Positions 14,786 to 22,976 of a stretch of 24,571 bases of DNA are shown piece by piece. This stretch comes from JAAYBT01 sp964404395 (lineage in GTDB: Bacteria > Bacillota > Clostridia > Acetivibrionales > DTU013): assembly GCA_964404395.1 (NCBI GenBank), contig CAYOKA010000021.1, positions 1 through 24,571 on the forward strand, given 5' to 3'. The translations under genes were made by a program, and so were the position numbers. Numbering within the stretch: the stretch's first letter is position 1; each line of letters opens with the position of its first letter. The notes under the pieces were generated by a model. The model was not told the DNA's origin. It saw only the letters and a list, made by a program, of their open reading frames with translations, and did not search any database.

Positions 14786-14814
14786 AAAAAAAACATGGAG
14801 TTTCGGCTCCATGT
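14786..14814 (-). terminator. Rho-independent terminator of uppP
   Basis: ACATGGAG (14793-14800) and CTCCATGT (14807-14814) form a perfect 8-bp stem with a 6-base loop. On the minus strand it is followed by at least seven T (14792-14786). It lies 120 bases after the uppP stop and upstream of tsaD, separating the two units. Confidence 0.85.
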
Positions 14815-14934
14815 CCCCATATTTAGGAGAAACGCTAATGTTCGAGTAAATTGTATCAAAAACCCATGTAAAATAATATAGTCAATTACTCCTTTATTTC
14901 TATGGGTTAATCGCCCCATGATGCGACCATAGAC

Positions 14935-15720
14935 CTATCTCAATAAATAGACCACGATAACGATTGCACCCAGGATGAAACGATATACTGCAAATATCCC
15001 GAACCCCTTGCGCTTCAAGTATCCAAGCAGAAACCTGATGCTTAATAGACCAACAATAGCTGAAGTCACAATTGCCAGAGAAAAGGGCAATGCTTCCACA
15101 GATACATTAACTATATCCTTGGCTTTGTATAAACCACTCAGCAAAATAAAGGGCGTGGAGAGTAGAAAAGTGAATCGTGCGGAATCCTCCCTTTTCATTT
15201 TCAAAGCTCTGCCCGTAGCCATTGTAATCCCCGACCTTGATATGCCGGGAATCATTGCCAGGCCTTGGGATACGCCTATCAACAAACTTCTCTTGGGGCC
15301 AACATCCTTCAACTCTACTTCAGATTTGGAATACCTGTCAGCCGCATAAAGCACAACGCCCATGACTATAAGCATAATCCCTATCAGTAGCGGATTCCTG
15401 AAGGCGGTTTCTATGTAATCTTCAAAAATCAATCCCAATATCCCACCGGGAATACAGGCCAGTACAAGGCACCAGAAAAGCTTCCCATCACTGGATTTCA
15501 CATCAGTCAAGCCTGCTTTGATTAACCTGATCCAGTCTCTCCAGAAGAAGATGACTACTGCAACAAGTGTCCCCATATGTAGCGCAATATCAAATGCAAG
15601 CCCCGGATCCTCCCATCCAAAAAGCCAAGGTGCCAGAACAATATGGGCCGTGCTTGATATGGGCAGAAACTCGCCCAATCCCTGAACAATTCCATAAATG
15701 ATTGCTTCCAGTAAACTCAT
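14935..15720 (-). CDS. uppP: Undecaprenyl-diphosphatase UppP (BacA family)
   Basis: The product has 261 residues. The ATG at 15720 follows GGAGG. Both signature regions are present: the Glu-rich motif in GIVQGLGEFLPISSTAH near residues 10-26, and PGISRSG near residue 158 with the catalytic arginine. Several hydrophobic segments indicate a polytopic membrane protein of usual length. It dephosphorylates undecaprenyl diphosphate so that the lipid carrier can be reused in peptidoglycan synthesis, and overexpression of family members gives bacitracin resistance. It is followed by a strong terminator. Confidence 0.96.
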   Translation of the reverse strand: MSLLEAIIYGIVQGLGEFLPISSTAHIVLAPWLFGWEDPGLAFDIALHMGTLVAVVIFFWRDWIRLIKAGLTDVKSSDGKLFWCLVLACIPGGILGLIFEDYIETAFRNPLLIGIMLIVMGVVLYAADRYSKSEVELKDVGPKRSLLIGVSQGLAMIPGISRSGITMATGRALKMKREDSARFTFLLSTPFILLSGLYKAKDIVNVSVEALPFSLAIVTSAIVGLLSIRFLLGYLKRKGFGIFAVYRFILGAIVIVVYLLR

Positions 15721-15836
15721 TCATTATCCTCCTGCCTGCATTTTACTTTGCTGCATTTTTGCATTTTGCTTCCGTGCAGCTTACGGTGACTTTCTTCTGA
15801 TGTAGCTATATGCAACTTGCGGTAAGTCTGCTTGAC

Positions 15837-16595
15837 CTATGCCGCCTCATCCTCATAGTAGCGTGGGATATAATAGTTACCATCCTTTTTCACAAAGGGT
15901 CTCTCCTCTTCAGGGAGCGACCATAGGCCCTTCCCTTCTTCTATCGCCTTTGCCTGAAGGCTGTTGAAATAATCTCTGTGCACTATGTTGGGCTTAACCG
16001 AATTGACCCTGGCAAATCCCTCTGATACCATAATCTCATTTACGCAGGTGCCGTCCTCAAGTATAACGTAAGCCAGCAGCCTGTCGTAATTGTCCCACAG
16101 TCCCTTTTCAAAAAGCAGCCGCACCTCTTTCCCCTGAATCATCTCTTCCAGCTTCTCTGCAGCCTGCTTCCCAAAAGGCTGTTCCTTCATACCATTCTTA
16201 ACCGATTCCGGTGTATCAATACACAGAAGACGCACCCTGTATTCCTCACCCCGGTATTCCGCCCTGATTGTGTCACCATCAACCACTCGCTTGACTACAG
16301 CTTTTATATGGCCTCCGGGCACCATTCCTTCAAGCTGAGTCACCTTAATCGGGCTTTCCACGGTTTGTATGCTTAAGCCGGTATCTTCCTGCACATCTGT
16401 ACTTGCCCCTGAATCTGTCGGCTCATCAACTTTTCCGTTGTTCTCTGTCTGCTGCGTTGTAATCTGAGCATTTTGCCCGGCGGTCTGTTCTTCTGAAACC
16501 GGCAATAAAATAACATATGCCAGAACAATAATTAATACTGCAGCTACGGTATTTATAGAACTCTTCCTGGAACCTTTCCTCCAACTCTTCCTCAT
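15837..16595 (-). CDS. Membrane-anchored thermonuclease (SNase-like)
   Basis: The product has 252 residues. ATG at 16595 follows GGAGG at 4 nt. After a basic start (RKSWRKGSRKS) a single hydrophobic segment lies at about 15-33, acting as an anchor or uncleaved signal. Residues 35-90 are a low-complexity Thr/Gln/Glu linker. The SNase domain follows: VVDGDTIRAEY, RVRLLCIDTPESV with the equivalents of R35, D40 and E43, and DNYDRLLAYV with the R87 equivalent. These are calcium-dependent phosphodiesterases that cut DNA and RNA. The protein is probably held at the outer face of the membrane, as in YncB-type nucleases. Confidence 0.92.
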   Translation of the reverse strand: MRKSWRKGSRKSSINTVAAVLIIVLAYVILLPVSEEQTAGQNAQITTQQTENNGKVDEPTDSGASTDVQEDTGLSIQTVESPIKVTQLEGMVPGGHIKAVVKRVVDGDTIRAEYRGEEYRVRLLCIDTPESVKNGMKEQPFGKQAAEKLEEMIQGKEVRLLFEKGLWDNYDRLLAYVILEDGTCVNEIMVSEGFARVNSVKPNIVHRDYFNSLQAKAIEEGKGLWSLPEEERPFVKKDGNYYIPRYYEDEAA

Positions 16596-16651
16596 ATATC
16601 CTCCGGTTATTCAACCGGCATCCTCTGCCGTTGCCTGTGAATTTTCTTTTA

Positions 16652-16657
16652 ATCATA
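16652..16657 (-). promoter_or_regulatory. Candidate extended -10 of the thermonuclease gene
   Basis: On the minus strand TGTTATGAT carries an extended -10 (TATGAT at 16657-16652) about 60 bases before the ATG. TTGTTG at 18 bp spacing is a weak -35. The inverted repeat at 16681-16720 lies just upstream. Confidence 0.35.
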
Positions 16658-16680
16658 ACACATTAAGGCTTGACACAACA

Positions 16681-16720
16681 ATACTACAGCATGAGCTTTG
16701 TAGCCTTCATACTGTAGTAT
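16681..16720. repeat. Inverted repeat upstream of the thermonuclease gene
   Basis: ATACTACAG (16681-16689) and CTGTAGTAT (16712-16720) are perfect 9-bp inverted copies separated by 22 bases. The position, after the lonB stop and upstream of the nuclease promoter candidate, allows either a lonB transcript-end hairpin or a regulator-binding site. Confidence 0.5.
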
Positions 16721-16755
16721 ATATAAGGGTAGTATCTCAATATGTCTGAAATTAG

Positions 16756-18453
16756 CTAAAAGCTTTTTTCGGCTGCGGGGGATGCAACCAGTATGGGGGC
16801 TATCGGCTTTTCCAGCTTCATCTCCTCTGACTGTCCGGTGATTTCAGAACTGAATGTATGACTAATAACCTGTGAAATATCAGCTACCGGTATTACCTCG
16901 ATTCCACTGTCAGCAAATGTCTCCTGCCAGTTTTCCTTGGGGACAATCACCCTTTTAATGCCTGCAAGCTTAGCTGCTTCCACCTTTGCTGCGACACCGC
17001 CCACAGGCTTAACGTAGCCACGTATGGACAATTCGCCCGTCATTGCAAGATCACTACTGACAGGGATGTTCATCACTGCGGAATAAATCGCGATAGCAAC
17101 AGCTATTCCCGCCGATGGTCCATCAATCGGAATGCCCCCGGGAAAATTCAAATGTATATCATATTCCTTTGTATCTATTTGCATGAACCTCTTCAAAACA
17201 GTAAGTGCATTTTCCACAGAAGCCTTTGCAGAGCTTGATCTTCTAAGCTTATGGCCATGTCCGCTCATTTCCTCTTCCTCAACAATACCTGTCACCTTGA
17301 TTGTTCCTTTCCTGGATGTAGCCTTCATCGCTGTTACTTCGATATCAATGACAAGCCCTGTACTATCACCAAAAACGGCTAGTCCATTCATACAGCCAAC
17401 CCGCTTTTCCGCGGCGCTGATTTTTTTGTCTATTCTCGGGCTATAGTGCCCGGACTCAACCACCCACTCCACATCCTTGCGTGAAATAAAGCCTCTTTTC
17501 TCCACCTGCACTACGCCGCCGGCAATTTGTATAATATTTACCGCATCTCTGCCGTTTTGGGCATATTTTGCAATCAGCCCCCCAATGCCCTCCTCTAGTC
17601 GAAAGCCGCCTCTGATTGCTGCCCTGCAGGCAATAACATCTATTTCATCCGCTGTTAATGGCCTGAAATAGATTTCAACGCATCTGGAGCGAAGTGCCGG
17701 TGGTAAGTCCTCCGATCTCCGCGTGGTAGCACCTACAAGCCGGAAATCAGCCGGTAGGCCTTTTTGAAATATTTCGTGTATGTGTATAGGTATGTTTGTA
17801 TCCTCTGAGCTATAGTAGGCGCTTTCCAGGAAGACCCTACGGTCCTCCAACACCTTGAGCAGTTTGTTCATCTGTATCGGATGCAGCTCGCCAATCTCAT
17901 CAATAAAGAGTATCCCGCCATGGGCTTTTGTTACAGCGCCGGACTTAGGCTGAGGAATGCCGGCTACCCCATATGCCCCTGCCCCTTGGTAAATAGGATC
18001 ATGTACCGATCCAATCAGCGGATCCGCAATGCCGCGCTCATCGAATCGTAAAATAGTCGCATCCACTTCCACAAATTTAGCTTCCTTTTGAAATGGACAA
18101 ATAAGCATTTGCTTCGCCTCTTCCAGAATAACTCTGGCAGCTGCGGTTTTTCCGATACCGGGTGGCCCATAAATTATCACATGCTGAGGATTCGACCCAC
18201 ACAATGCTGCCCTCAAGGCTCTCAACCCCTGTTCCTGGCCAACGATATCATCTATGCAGGCTGGTCGGGTCTTCTCGGACAATGGCTCTGTCAACTTGAT
18301 TTCCTTAAGCCTGCGAAGCTTCTCCAATTCCTTTCTCGACTCCCTTTCAATGGCGGTTTTATTGCCCTGCTGGGACTTCAAGAGATTAAGAAAATAGACT
18401 CCTATTATGATTGAAAAGAAAAACTGTATAATCAGAAAGGTATTGGTAAGCAT
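16756..18453 (-). CDS. lonB: ATP-dependent protease LonB
   Basis: The product has 565 residues. ATG at 18453 follows GGAGGAG. An N-terminal membrane segment lies at about 5-24 (LIIQFFFSIIIGVYF) and the large N-domain of LonA is absent. The AAA+ module has Walker A IYGPPGIGKTAAAR near 94-107 and Walker B ILFIDEIGELH. The S16 protease domain ends the chain with catalytic Ser in PIDGPSAGIAVA and Lys in GGVAAKVEAAKLAG. This is the sporulation-type LonB layout of Bacilli and Clostridia, where lonB neighbours clpX as here. It probably degrades regulators in the forespore; the sequence itself does not show that. It is last in the tig-clpP-clpX-lonB row. Confidence 0.95.
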   Translation of the reverse strand: MLTNTFLIIQFFFSIIIGVYFLNLLKSQQGNKTAIERESRKELEKLRRLKEIKLTEPLSEKTRPACIDDIVGQEQGLRALRAALCGSNPQHVIIYGPPGIGKTAAARVILEEAKQMLICPFQKEAKFVEVDATILRFDERGIADPLIGSVHDPIYQGAGAYGVAGIPQPKSGAVTKAHGGILFIDEIGELHPIQMNKLLKVLEDRRVFLESAYYSSEDTNIPIHIHEIFQKGLPADFRLVGATTRRSEDLPPALRSRCVEIYFRPLTADEIDVIACRAAIRGGFRLEEGIGGLIAKYAQNGRDAVNIIQIAGGVVQVEKRGFISRKDVEWVVESGHYSPRIDKKISAAEKRVGCMNGLAVFGDSTGLVIDIEVTAMKATSRKGTIKVTGIVEEEEMSGHGHKLRRSSSAKASVENALTVLKRFMQIDTKEYDIHLNFPGGIPIDGPSAGIAVAIAIYSAVMNIPVSSDLAMTGELSIRGYVKPVGGVAAKVEAAKLAGIKRVIVPKENWQETFADSGIEVIPVADISQVISHTFSSEITGQSEEMKLEKPIAPILVASPAAEKSF

Positions 18454-18475
18454 TCCATCTCCTCCTTAAGTGCTG

Positions 18476-18573
18476 TTATCAAAGGCTTTTGTGATTGCAA
18501 AACGCCCTATTGATTGATAGTATTTACGATAAAGATAAATTTATCCAAGGCTTTTGCGATTGCAAAACGCCCT
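18476..18573. repeat. Two direct copies of a 33-bp repeat containing a hairpin
   Basis: The segment 18476-18508 recurs at 18541-18573 with two mismatches, offset by 65 bases. Each copy can fold on itself as GGC-TTTTGC-(4 bases)-GCAAAA-C-GCC with a bulged C; the first copy has T for the C at the loop-side stem position. They lie between the clpX stop and the lonB start. Confidence 0.7.
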
Positions 18574-18600
18574 TATCCACGGAAGGAGGAAATATAGAAG

Positions 18601-18637
18601 GGGTACCGGGGCAATTGGTTACACTGCCGAGGTACCC
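18601..18637 (-). terminator. Hairpin after clpX, possible terminator or mRNA 3' structure
   Basis: GGGTACC (18601-18607) and GGTACCC (18631-18637) are perfect inverted copies, with an inner GGCA/TGCC pair. It lies 51 bases downstream of the clpX stop. It is not followed by a clear T-run on the minus strand, so partial termination or transcript stabilisation is as likely. Confidence 0.4.
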
Positions 18638-18687
18638 GCAATCAGATGCTTTTTAGTTCGATAAAACGAGAGCATGATGCAATCATT

Positions 18688-19983
18688 TTAACTTGCGCTT
18701 TCCTTTTTAACTCTTGATTTCTTACCGCTTGTCTTTTTCAAGGGCTTCCTGTTTTCATTGATCACCATATTCGGCTGCACAAGCGCCTCAACGGTTTCTT
18801 TTGTAACAATACATTTCTCAATATTCGTTTCGGATGGAATGTCATACATCACATCCAGCATGATCTCTTCAATAATGGCCCTCAAGCCTCTTGCGCCGGT
18901 ACTACGGGCCATGGCTTTGTCGGCAATTGCTTCGAGGGCTCCCGGTTCAAATTCCAGCAATGTATCATCCATTTCAAACAGCTTCTGATATTGTTTGACC
19001 AAGGCATTCTTCGGCTCGGTCAGTATTCTCACTAAAGCCTGACCGTCAAGAGAACCCAATGTTACAATTATTGGCAGCCTGCCGACAAATTCCGGTATGA
19101 GCCCGAATTTGAGCAGGTCTTGAGGTAGTATCTGCGATAATATCTCGCCGATATCCTTTTCCTTTTTACTCTCAACATCGGCTCCAAACCCGATTGCTCT
19201 GGTGCCGATTCTGTTTTGGATTATCTTTTCTATGCCGTCAAATGCTCCTCCGCAAATGAATAAGATATTGGTGGTATCAATCTGTATAAATTCCTGATGG
19301 GGATGCTTCCTTCCCCCCTGTGGCGGCACAGAAGCTGTCGTTCCCTCCAGTATTTTCAGCAGCGCCTGCTGAACACCCTCGCCGCTGACATCTCTCGTAA
19401 TGGATGGGTTTTCGGACTTCCTGGCAACTTTGTCGATTTCATCGATATAAATAATCCCTTTTTCCGCCCTTTCGATGTCATAATCGGCAGCCTGTATCAG
19501 CTTCAGTAAAATGTTCTCAACATCCTCACCTACATAACCGGCTTCTGTCAATGATGTGGCATCTGCAATAGCAAATGGTACATTGAGCAGTCTTGCAAGA
19601 GTCTGAGCAAGCAGAGTCTTACCTGAACCGGTAGGTCCAAGCATCACAATATTACTCTTTTGAAGCTCAACATCGCCGGATCTGTCGTCAGCATCAATCC
19701 TTTTATAGTGATTGTACACTGCCACAGCCAGCGATTTCTTAGCGGACTCCTGCCCGATGACATACTGATCCAGTATCGCCTTTATATCCTTTGGCTTGGG
19801 GATATCGCTGATTCCGGCATCTATCTTTATGTCTTCGAATTCTTCCTCAATTATCTCCGAACAAAGCTCAATGCATTCATCACAAATATACACGCCCGGG
19901 CCTGCTACCAATCTCTTAACCTGCTCTTGAGTTTTACCGCAAAAGGAGCACTTAACCTGCTTCTTTTCATCATATCTGGCCAT
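18688..19983 (-). CDS. clpX: ClpX, ATPase subunit of the ClpXP protease
   Basis: The product has 431 residues. The N-terminal zinc-binding domain is CSFCGKTQEQ with a second pair in YICDECIELC. The AAA+ domain has Walker A GPTGSGKT near 116-123, the pore loop GYVGEDVE, Walker B IIYIDEIDKV and sensor segments in GGAFDGIEKII and RSTGARGLR. The IGF-type loop that docks ClpP is IGF in RAIGFGADVE. ClpX unfolds substrates, including proteins carrying the tmRNA tag encoded in this window, and threads them into ClpP. The start is 13 bases after the clpP stop, so the two are co-transcribed. Confidence 0.98.
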   Translation of the reverse strand: MARYDEKKQVKCSFCGKTQEQVKRLVAGPGVYICDECIELCSEIIEEEFEDIKIDAGISDIPKPKDIKAILDQYVIGQESAKKSLAVAVYNHYKRIDADDRSGDVELQKSNIVMLGPTGSGKTLLAQTLARLLNVPFAIADATSLTEAGYVGEDVENILLKLIQAADYDIERAEKGIIYIDEIDKVARKSENPSITRDVSGEGVQQALLKILEGTTASVPPQGGRKHPHQEFIQIDTTNILFICGGAFDGIEKIIQNRIGTRAIGFGADVESKKEKDIGEILSQILPQDLLKFGLIPEFVGRLPIIVTLGSLDGQALVRILTEPKNALVKQYQKLFEMDDTLLEFEPGALEAIADKAMARSTGARGLRAIIEEIMLDVMYDIPSETNIEKCIVTKETVEALVQPNMVINENRKPLKKTSGKKSRVKKESAS

Positions 19984-19996
19984 TATTCCACCCCGT

Positions 19997-20581
19997 CTAT
20001 TTCTTTCTGATCATAATATCGTCAATAAGGCCGTAAGCCTTAGCATCCTCGGCCGACATAAAGAAGTCCCTTTCGACATCCGCCTCTATCCTTTCAAGGG
20101 GCTGTCCGGTCCTCTCGCTTAAGATCTTGTTCAACTTGTTCTTAATTTTGAGAAGCCATTCCGTTCTTATTTTTATGTCAGTAGCCTGCCCATGGGCTCC
20201 GCCAAGCGGTTGATGAATCATTATCTCGCTGTTCGGAAGAGCAAACCGTTTTCCCTTTGTTCCGGCTGTCAGTAAAAAAGCCCCCATGCTTGCTGCCATA
20301 CCCACACAAATCGTCTGCACATCCGCCTTTACATGCTGCATCGTATCATATATTGCAAACCCTGCGGTGACTGAGCCTCCGGGGCTGTTGATGTACAACT
20401 GTATGTCCTTGTCAGGATCGACTGAATCAAGGTAAAGCATTTGTGCTACTACAAGACTGGCAGTCACATCATTGACTTCGTCGCTGAGCATAATAATTCT
20501 TTCCTTGAGCAGCATGGAGAAAATATCATAAGAACGTTCTCCCCTGTTAGATTGTTCAACGACTATCGGTACTAAGCTCAT
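19997..20581 (-). CDS. clpP: ClpP, proteolytic subunit of the Clp protease
   Basis: The product has 194 residues. ATG at 20581 follows AGGGGAGAGA. The catalytic triad is visible as Ser in GMAASMGAFLL near 98, His in IMIHQPLGGAHG near 123, and Asp in ERDFFMSA near 172. The N-terminus MSLVPIVVEQSNRGERSYD is typical, with no long propeptide. Fourteen subunits form the proteolytic barrel capped by ClpX. The gene sits between tig and clpX, the standard order. Confidence 0.98.
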   Translation of the reverse strand: MSLVPIVVEQSNRGERSYDIFSMLLKERIIMLSDEVNDVTASLVVAQMLYLDSVDPDKDIQLYINSPGGSVTAGFAIYDTMQHVKADVQTICVGMAASMGAFLLTAGTKGKRFALPNSEIMIHQPLGGAHGQATDIKIRTEWLLKIKNKLNKILSERTGQPLERIEADVERDFFMSAEDAKAYGLIDDIMIRKK

Positions 20582-20640
20582 AATATCTCTCCCCTTTTCT
20601 TCTCTATATTATATATATCACATTTTATATTATTACGGCA

Positions 20641-20658
20641 TAAACAATGAATTGTTTA
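20641..20658. promoter_or_regulatory. Perfect palindrome upstream of clpP
   Basis: TAAACAAT-GA-ATTGTTTA has 8-bp arms. It lies 60 bases before the clpP start and 44 bases after the tig stop. It may be an operator for clpP, or a weak hairpin after tig; no T-run follows on the minus strand. It does not match CtsR or CIRCE consensus sequences. Confidence 0.35.
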
Positions 20659-20701
20659 GCTTCTTTATTGTTTCCCACAAAAAACACAAAATAAACCGAT
20701 T

Positions 20702-21988
20702 CTAAACCAGCTTAGCATTTTCCAGCAGGAAATCAACAGTCTTTCTTGTAACCAATGTGTTTCTGATATATTCTATATCATCAGCTTTCAAATGTTGCCT
20801 AAATTCTTCCTCAGTTTGCTTGTAATTTTCCGCAAGCTTCTTTATTTCCTCATCAGTTTCCTCCTGGGTTGGGACAATGCCTTCGACAAAACCGACTTTT
20901 TCGATAACCAGCTGAGTCTGCACTTCCTTCTCTGCTCTCTCTTTGAATTGGTCACTGAAAGCAAGCTTATCCATCCCCGTGATTTCCAGATATTGATCTA
21001 ATTCCAATCCCTGATAACGCAACCTCATACTAAAATCATACATTAGGTCTTGAATGCGGTTATCAATCATTACAGCAGGAATATCGATAGTAGCATTTTC
21101 AACCACTTTATCGACCACGTTGTCTTCGTTCTGATGGTGCGCTTGATGCTCGGCATTCTCTACCAACTTCTTTCTAAGATCGGCTTTATACTCCTCCAGC
21201 GTGTCAAATTCGCTGACATCCTTTGCAAACTCATCGTCCAGCTCAGGCAATTCTTTCAGCTTTATTTCCTTGACCTTCACCTTGAAGATAGCAGCTTTCC
21301 CAGCCAGATCCTTACTGGCATATTCCTCTGGGAATGTAACCTCTACGTCCTTCTCTTCGTCTATTGCAAGGCCGATAATCTGCTCCTCAAAGCCTGGAAT
21401 AAAGGTTCCCGAGCCTATCACAAGGCTATAATCCGTACCTTTTCCGCCCTCAAAGGCCACTCCGTCAACAAAGCCCTCAAAGTCTATGATTGCAGTATCA
21501 CCGGAAGCTACCGGCCTATCTTCAATACTTATAAGTCTTGAGTTTTTATCGCGCACACTTTCAATTTCCTTATCAAGATCCTCATCCGTAACTAAGGCAA
21601 GAGCCTTCGTTATCTCCACACCCTTATACTGTCCGAGCTCAACCTCAGGCTTCACTGTAACTTTAGCCGTGAAAATGAAGGTTTGTCCCTCACCAATCTG
21701 CTTTATATCAATCTCAGGCTTGTCCACGGGACTAATATCATTCTCCTCAACCGCCCGGTCGTATAACTCAGGACAAATCGCATTAATTGCATCTTCATAG
21801 AGAACCTGTTCACCATAAAACTTTTCAACCATATATCTGGGTGCTTTGCCCTTTCTGAAACCCGGAATGCTAAACCTGTTCGCATTCTTTACAAAAGCCT
21901 TTTGAAGGCCTTCTTCAAACTTCTCCGCATCAACCTCTATCTCCAACTGAACAACATTTTTACCTACATTCTCAACATTCACCTGCAT
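20702..21988 (-). CDS. tig: Trigger factor, ribosome-associated chaperone and prolyl isomerase
   Basis: The product has 428 residues. ATG at 21988 follows AAGGAG. The N-terminal ribosome-binding domain contains the signature FSIPGFRKGKAPR near 38-50. The FKBP-type domain lies at about 160-245 (SGDTAIIDFEGFVDGVAFEGG, split here as SGDTAIIDFEGF and VDGVAFEGG, and FIPGFEEQIIGL). The C-terminal helical arms fill the rest. It meets nascent chains at the exit tunnel. Upstream position next to clpP-clpX is the usual Firmicutes arrangement. Confidence 0.97.
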   Translation of the reverse strand: MQVNVENVGKNVVQLEIEVDAEKFEEGLQKAFVKNANRFSIPGFRKGKAPRYMVEKFYGEQVLYEDAINAICPELYDRAVEENDISPVDKPEIDIKQIGEGQTFIFTAKVTVKPEVELGQYKGVEITKALALVTDEDLDKEIESVRDKNSRLISIEDRPVASGDTAIIDFEGFVDGVAFEGGKGTDYSLVIGSGTFIPGFEEQIIGLAIDEEKDVEVTFPEEYASKDLAGKAAIFKVKVKEIKLKELPELDDEFAKDVSEFDTLEEYKADLRKKLVENAEHQAHHQNEDNVVDKVVENATIDIPAVMIDNRIQDLMYDFSMRLRYQGLELDQYLEITGMDKLAFSDQFKERAEKEVQTQLVIEKVGFVEGIVPTQEETDEEIKKLAENYKQTEEEFRQHLKADDIEYIRNTLVTRKTVDFLLENAKLV

Positions 21989-22018
21989 CTGTTATAATCT
22001 CCTTATATTTAAAATACG

Positions 22019-22085
22019 GTCAAAAAATTGACCTTGCTACAGCAAAATCGTATACATTATAACACATACAATTTTGTAAAGCCAA
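22019..22085 (-). promoter_or_regulatory. tig promoter with a downstream palindrome
   Basis: On the minus strand TTGGCT (22085-22080) and an extended -10 TGTTATAAT (TATAAT at 22061-22056) are separated by 18 bp. About 20 bases into the transcript is GGTCAA-TTTT-TTGACC (22034-22019), a perfect 6-bp inverted repeat. It contains the GGTCAA element seen in CtsR heptads, but the inverted rather than direct layout argues against a classical CtsR site. Confidence 0.55.
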
Positions 22086-22104
22086 TACATACAATGCATT
22101 AATT

Positions 22105-22806
22105 TTATCTGATTTTAACAGGACAAAAGGCCAAATGATCTGCAGCTACAAGTCTAAACTCTATTCCTTCTCTTAGACCCTCAATAGCATTTCTGCCTGC
22201 CTGACCATGAAGATGCCCATATATGCACATCTTTACATTATACTTTTGCATTATTCCCAAAAATTCTGAAAAAACGCCCTTTGAGTTGAAAGGTGGGAAA
22301 TGAAGAGCCACAATGATGCTGTTTTGCTCATGGATATTGACATCCCTCAATGAAAGCTCCAGCCGTTGCAGCTCTCTTTGATAAATCTTTGTATCCTCCG
22401 GGGTGAAGTCATCCTCCCCGGGCATATTCCAGCCTCTCGTGCCGCAGATAGGTGTTCCTTCAATATTGAAGCTGTTATTATGCATGAAAGCGATGGAAGA
22501 AAAACCGTTTCCGTCTAAAAATTTATTGAGCTTGCTAGCCGTTGTCCACCAATAGTCATGGTTTCCCTTCGAAATAATCTTTTTACCCGGTAATCCATGA
22601 ATAAAGTTAAAATCCTCATAAGCCTCACCCAGGTAAGTCGCCCATGAGATATCCCCCGGTATGAGAACAAGGTCATCCTCTCCCACAACACGTCGCCAGT
22701 TTTCCTCCAGCCTATCCATATAACCTACCCATCTGTCACCGAATACATCCATAGGCTTGTCAACACTAAGCGCCAGATGAAGATCTGAAATTGCGTAAAT
22801 TGCCAT
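22105..22806 (-). CDS. Calcineurin-like metallophosphoesterase
   Basis: The product has 233 residues. The five family motifs are intact: ISDLHLA near residue 6, PGDISW near 50, GNHDYWW near 82, ALHFPPFN near 168 and GHLHGQ near 196. They form a two-metal site for phosphoester hydrolysis. The substrate is unknown; similar bacterial proteins are annotated only as predicted phosphohydrolases. No signal peptide or membrane segment. ATG at 22806 is preceded by AAGGAG at a rather long 10 nt. It lies downstream of uvrC, separated by the cloverleaf repeat. Confidence 0.88.
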   Translation of the reverse strand: MAIYAISDLHLALSVDKPMDVFGDRWVGYMDRLEENWRRVVGEDDLVLIPGDISWATYLGEAYEDFNFIHGLPGKKIISKGNHDYWWTTASKLNKFLDGNGFSSIAFMHNNSFNIEGTPICGTRGWNMPGEDDFTPEDTKIYQRELQRLELSLRDVNIHEQNSIIVALHFPPFNSKGVFSEFLGIMQKYNVKMCIYGHLHGQAGRNAIEGLREGIEFRLVAADHLAFCPVKIR

Positions 22807-22838
22807 CGCTCAAAAACTCCTTACTTACTCAACTTTCT

Positions 22839-22975
22839 CAACTCATCTTTCCCGCAGTGCTTTGGGCGCTTGCCTGTAAAGCAGGCTACCGACGGCAGTG
22901 TGAAATCACACCTGCGCATGTCGGTACCAGCGCCTCAAAACACTAATCGCAAGCGAAGGTGGGAAAGCTGAGTTG
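22839..22975. repeat. Cloverleaf-like inverted-repeat element
   Basis: The outer arms 22839-22853 and 22961-22975 pair at 14 of 15 positions. A second stem pairs 22857-22870 with 22929-22943 with one mismatch and one bulge. Inside are two hairpins: GCCTG/CAGGC (22872-22876 with 22882-22886), and TACCGAC/GTCGGTA (22887-22893 with 22920-22926), the latter enclosing GTGTG/CACAC (22898-22902 with 22907-22911). The right end reaches to within 2 bases of the uvrC stop. This is a compact multibranched fold, suggestive of a MITE or REP-like element. Confidence 0.7.
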
Positions 22976-22976
22976 T

